Shown: positions 63,189 through 64,000 of the stretch, piece by piece | Position numbering within the stretch: position 1 is the first letter of the stretch | Layout: each line of letters begins with the position of its first letter | Assembly: GCA_936432065.2 (NCBI GenBank) | Contig: OW386286.2 | Location: 20,023,179 to 20,087,178, forward strand | DNA length: 64,000 nt | Source of the DNA: Rutpela maculata | Lineage: Eukaryota; Arthropoda; Insecta; Coleoptera; Cerambycidae | Reading direction: 5' to 3' | Notes under the pieces: generated by a model | What the model saw: only the letters and a program-made list of their open reading frames with translations | What the model was told of the DNA's origin: nothing | Databases searched by the model: none | Position numbers and translations under genes: made by a program

Positions 63189-64000
63189 GTATGATAGCTG
63201 GATTATTTTACAAGGGATACACTAACTACATGGTGTAAGCGTTAACCTCCGAAACTTAATTTTGTCCCCTTTTTGTCTTTCTAAATTCCCTCTAGGCCGA
63301 TAACATCCTGTAAATCCAAACTTTTTAAATTCAACTCTTTTAACTACCCTACCTTCCTTGACGGCGATCAGACCACAAGGACGTCATTTGCTCGAACGGG
63401 TTTTTTCGTTTAATTCTGTTTTCCCGTATCAGCAACCAAAAATTTTGTAAGTGCAGTGCAAGTGTTAGTTTTAAGTTTTTTATTCATTAGTTTTAGGCTC
63501 GTGCGAGCACATTCCCTAATTTTAACCTAGTTTTAAGTCTGCCTAAGGCGGACAGGTGTCCTAGCTGCAACAAGCATTATCGTTAAACCAAATCGGACCC
63601 GCCTCGTCCAGCCACACATTTTCCACGACGCTACGCGCCGTGGTTGCCTGGTTGGCTCCGGGCCGGGATCCGATGAGGTGCATTCTTGTAACAAGAAATG
63701 TCAAATAAATTTGTTTTCTCTCTCTCTCTCTCCGAAACTTAAGGTCCGAGGTTCGATCCCTGAGCGTTCTCAGTTTTTTTTTTTCAAATATACGTACTAA
63801 GAAAAAAAGTTATGGCCAAAAATAATAAATATTTCCCTATCGGTTGTCTCTTTCTTGGTAATCGCCACTTTAAGTTAATATTTGTTGAAAAAAAAAGCTG
63901 AGAACGCTCAGGATCGAACCTCGGACCTTCAGATTCAGAGGTTGATGCTTACACCACGTCGTTAGTGTGTCACGTGGGAAATAAACCAGCTATCAAACTT
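63189..64000. repeat. Foldback repeat with a tRNA-like B box, split by a retroposed insert
   Basis: The left copy, 63189-63259 plus 63743-63770, starts tgatagctggattattttac and includes gtggtgtaagcgttaacctc and ggtccgaggttcgatccctg. It is found inverted at about 63890-64000 (ctgagaacgctcaggatcga ... accagctatcaaac). The word ggttcgatccc is a perfect-looking polymerase III B box (GGTTCGANNCC), so the unit may be tRNA-derived (SINE-like). The right arm reaches the window end. Confidence 0.65.
63260..63729 (+). mobile_element. Retroposed insert with 13-bp target duplication
   Basis: A 470-bp insert bounded by the perfect duplication ctccgaaacttaa (63247-63259 and 63730-63742). It ends aataaatttgttttctctctc with a (TC)n tail, so it was inserted by a retroposition-type process. 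No ORF; it could be a SINE or a 5'-truncated LINE 3' end. Confidence 0.75.

Noticed and set aside
63743..63770. A complete tRNA gene
   Set aside because: The B box word is present but no cloverleaf or A box with proper spacing could be drawn by eye; kept as SINE-like only.

Overview
The window looks like a transposon-dense, AT-rich stretch of an animal nuclear genome, most likely an arthropod and probably an insect. The evidence is Jockey/CR1-type non-LTR retrotransposons, a Gypsy element of the CsRn1 type primed by tRNA-Trp, hAT and Harbinger-like MITEs, and intron-split exons of a LITAF-domain gene. Nothing looks bacterial. No rRNA, tRNA gene or CRISPR array was seen. All calls come from reading the sequence and the conceptual translations; no database search was possible.

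Host genes are few. Two minus-strand LITAF-domain exons (13041-13176 and 60801-60948) share the same splice phases. A minus-strand terminal exon (33127-33229) fits the 60.8 kb exon in phase and in protein sequence, which would give one gene with a 27.6 kb intron filled by mobile DNA. The 13 kb exon is a paralogue whose last exon must lie beyond the left edge.

Layout. 1-5.6 kb: a degraded two-ORF non-LTR element, interrupted near the end of ORF2 by a non-autonomous hAT element that itself carries Harbinger-like MITEs. 5.7-9.0 kb: two decayed copies of an unusual multi-domain gene family, separated by a GC-rich Jockey fragment. 9.4-12.8 kb: a better preserved non-LTR element. 13.4-20.7 kb: two elements with about 500-bp terminal inverted repeats that each carry part of the same unusual gene, with a third gene piece between them. 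20.9-23.8 kb: palindromes and an inverted duplication of the gene's cysteine-rich end. 23.9-27.3 kb: two non-LTR elements tail to tail. 28-36 kb: foldback elements, another Jockey fragment, the LITAF terminal exon and a third long-TIR element (33.8-36.1 kb). 36.3-41.3 kb: a young Gypsy/CsRn1 element inserted in a Helentron/HINE-like repeat. 44-50.8 kb: more copies of that repeat and a hAT element with a perfect 8-bp target duplication. 51.4-57.3 kb: a nearly intact non-LTR element sitting in the centre of a large foldback element. 57.7-64 kb: more HINE-like repeats, a LITAF exon, a hAT MITE, a decayed RT and a tRNA-like palindrome broken by a retroposed insert.

The most interesting content is the long-TIR family. 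Pieces from at least eight places (5.7, 7.8, 14.4, 16.8, 18.8, 22.6, 30.2 and 34.5 kb) appear to come from one protein type: N-terminal Cys/His zinc-binding region, a middle region, an acidic EADTR...DTDV segment that resembles a PIN/XPG-type nuclease, a GCDT motif, and a C-terminal CXC-like cysteine-rich domain. Three of these pieces lie inside elements with 345-525-bp TIRs, and one element has a perfect 3-bp target duplication. I infer an Academ-like (AcademX, XPG-nuclease type) DNA transposon family; that name is a hypothesis.
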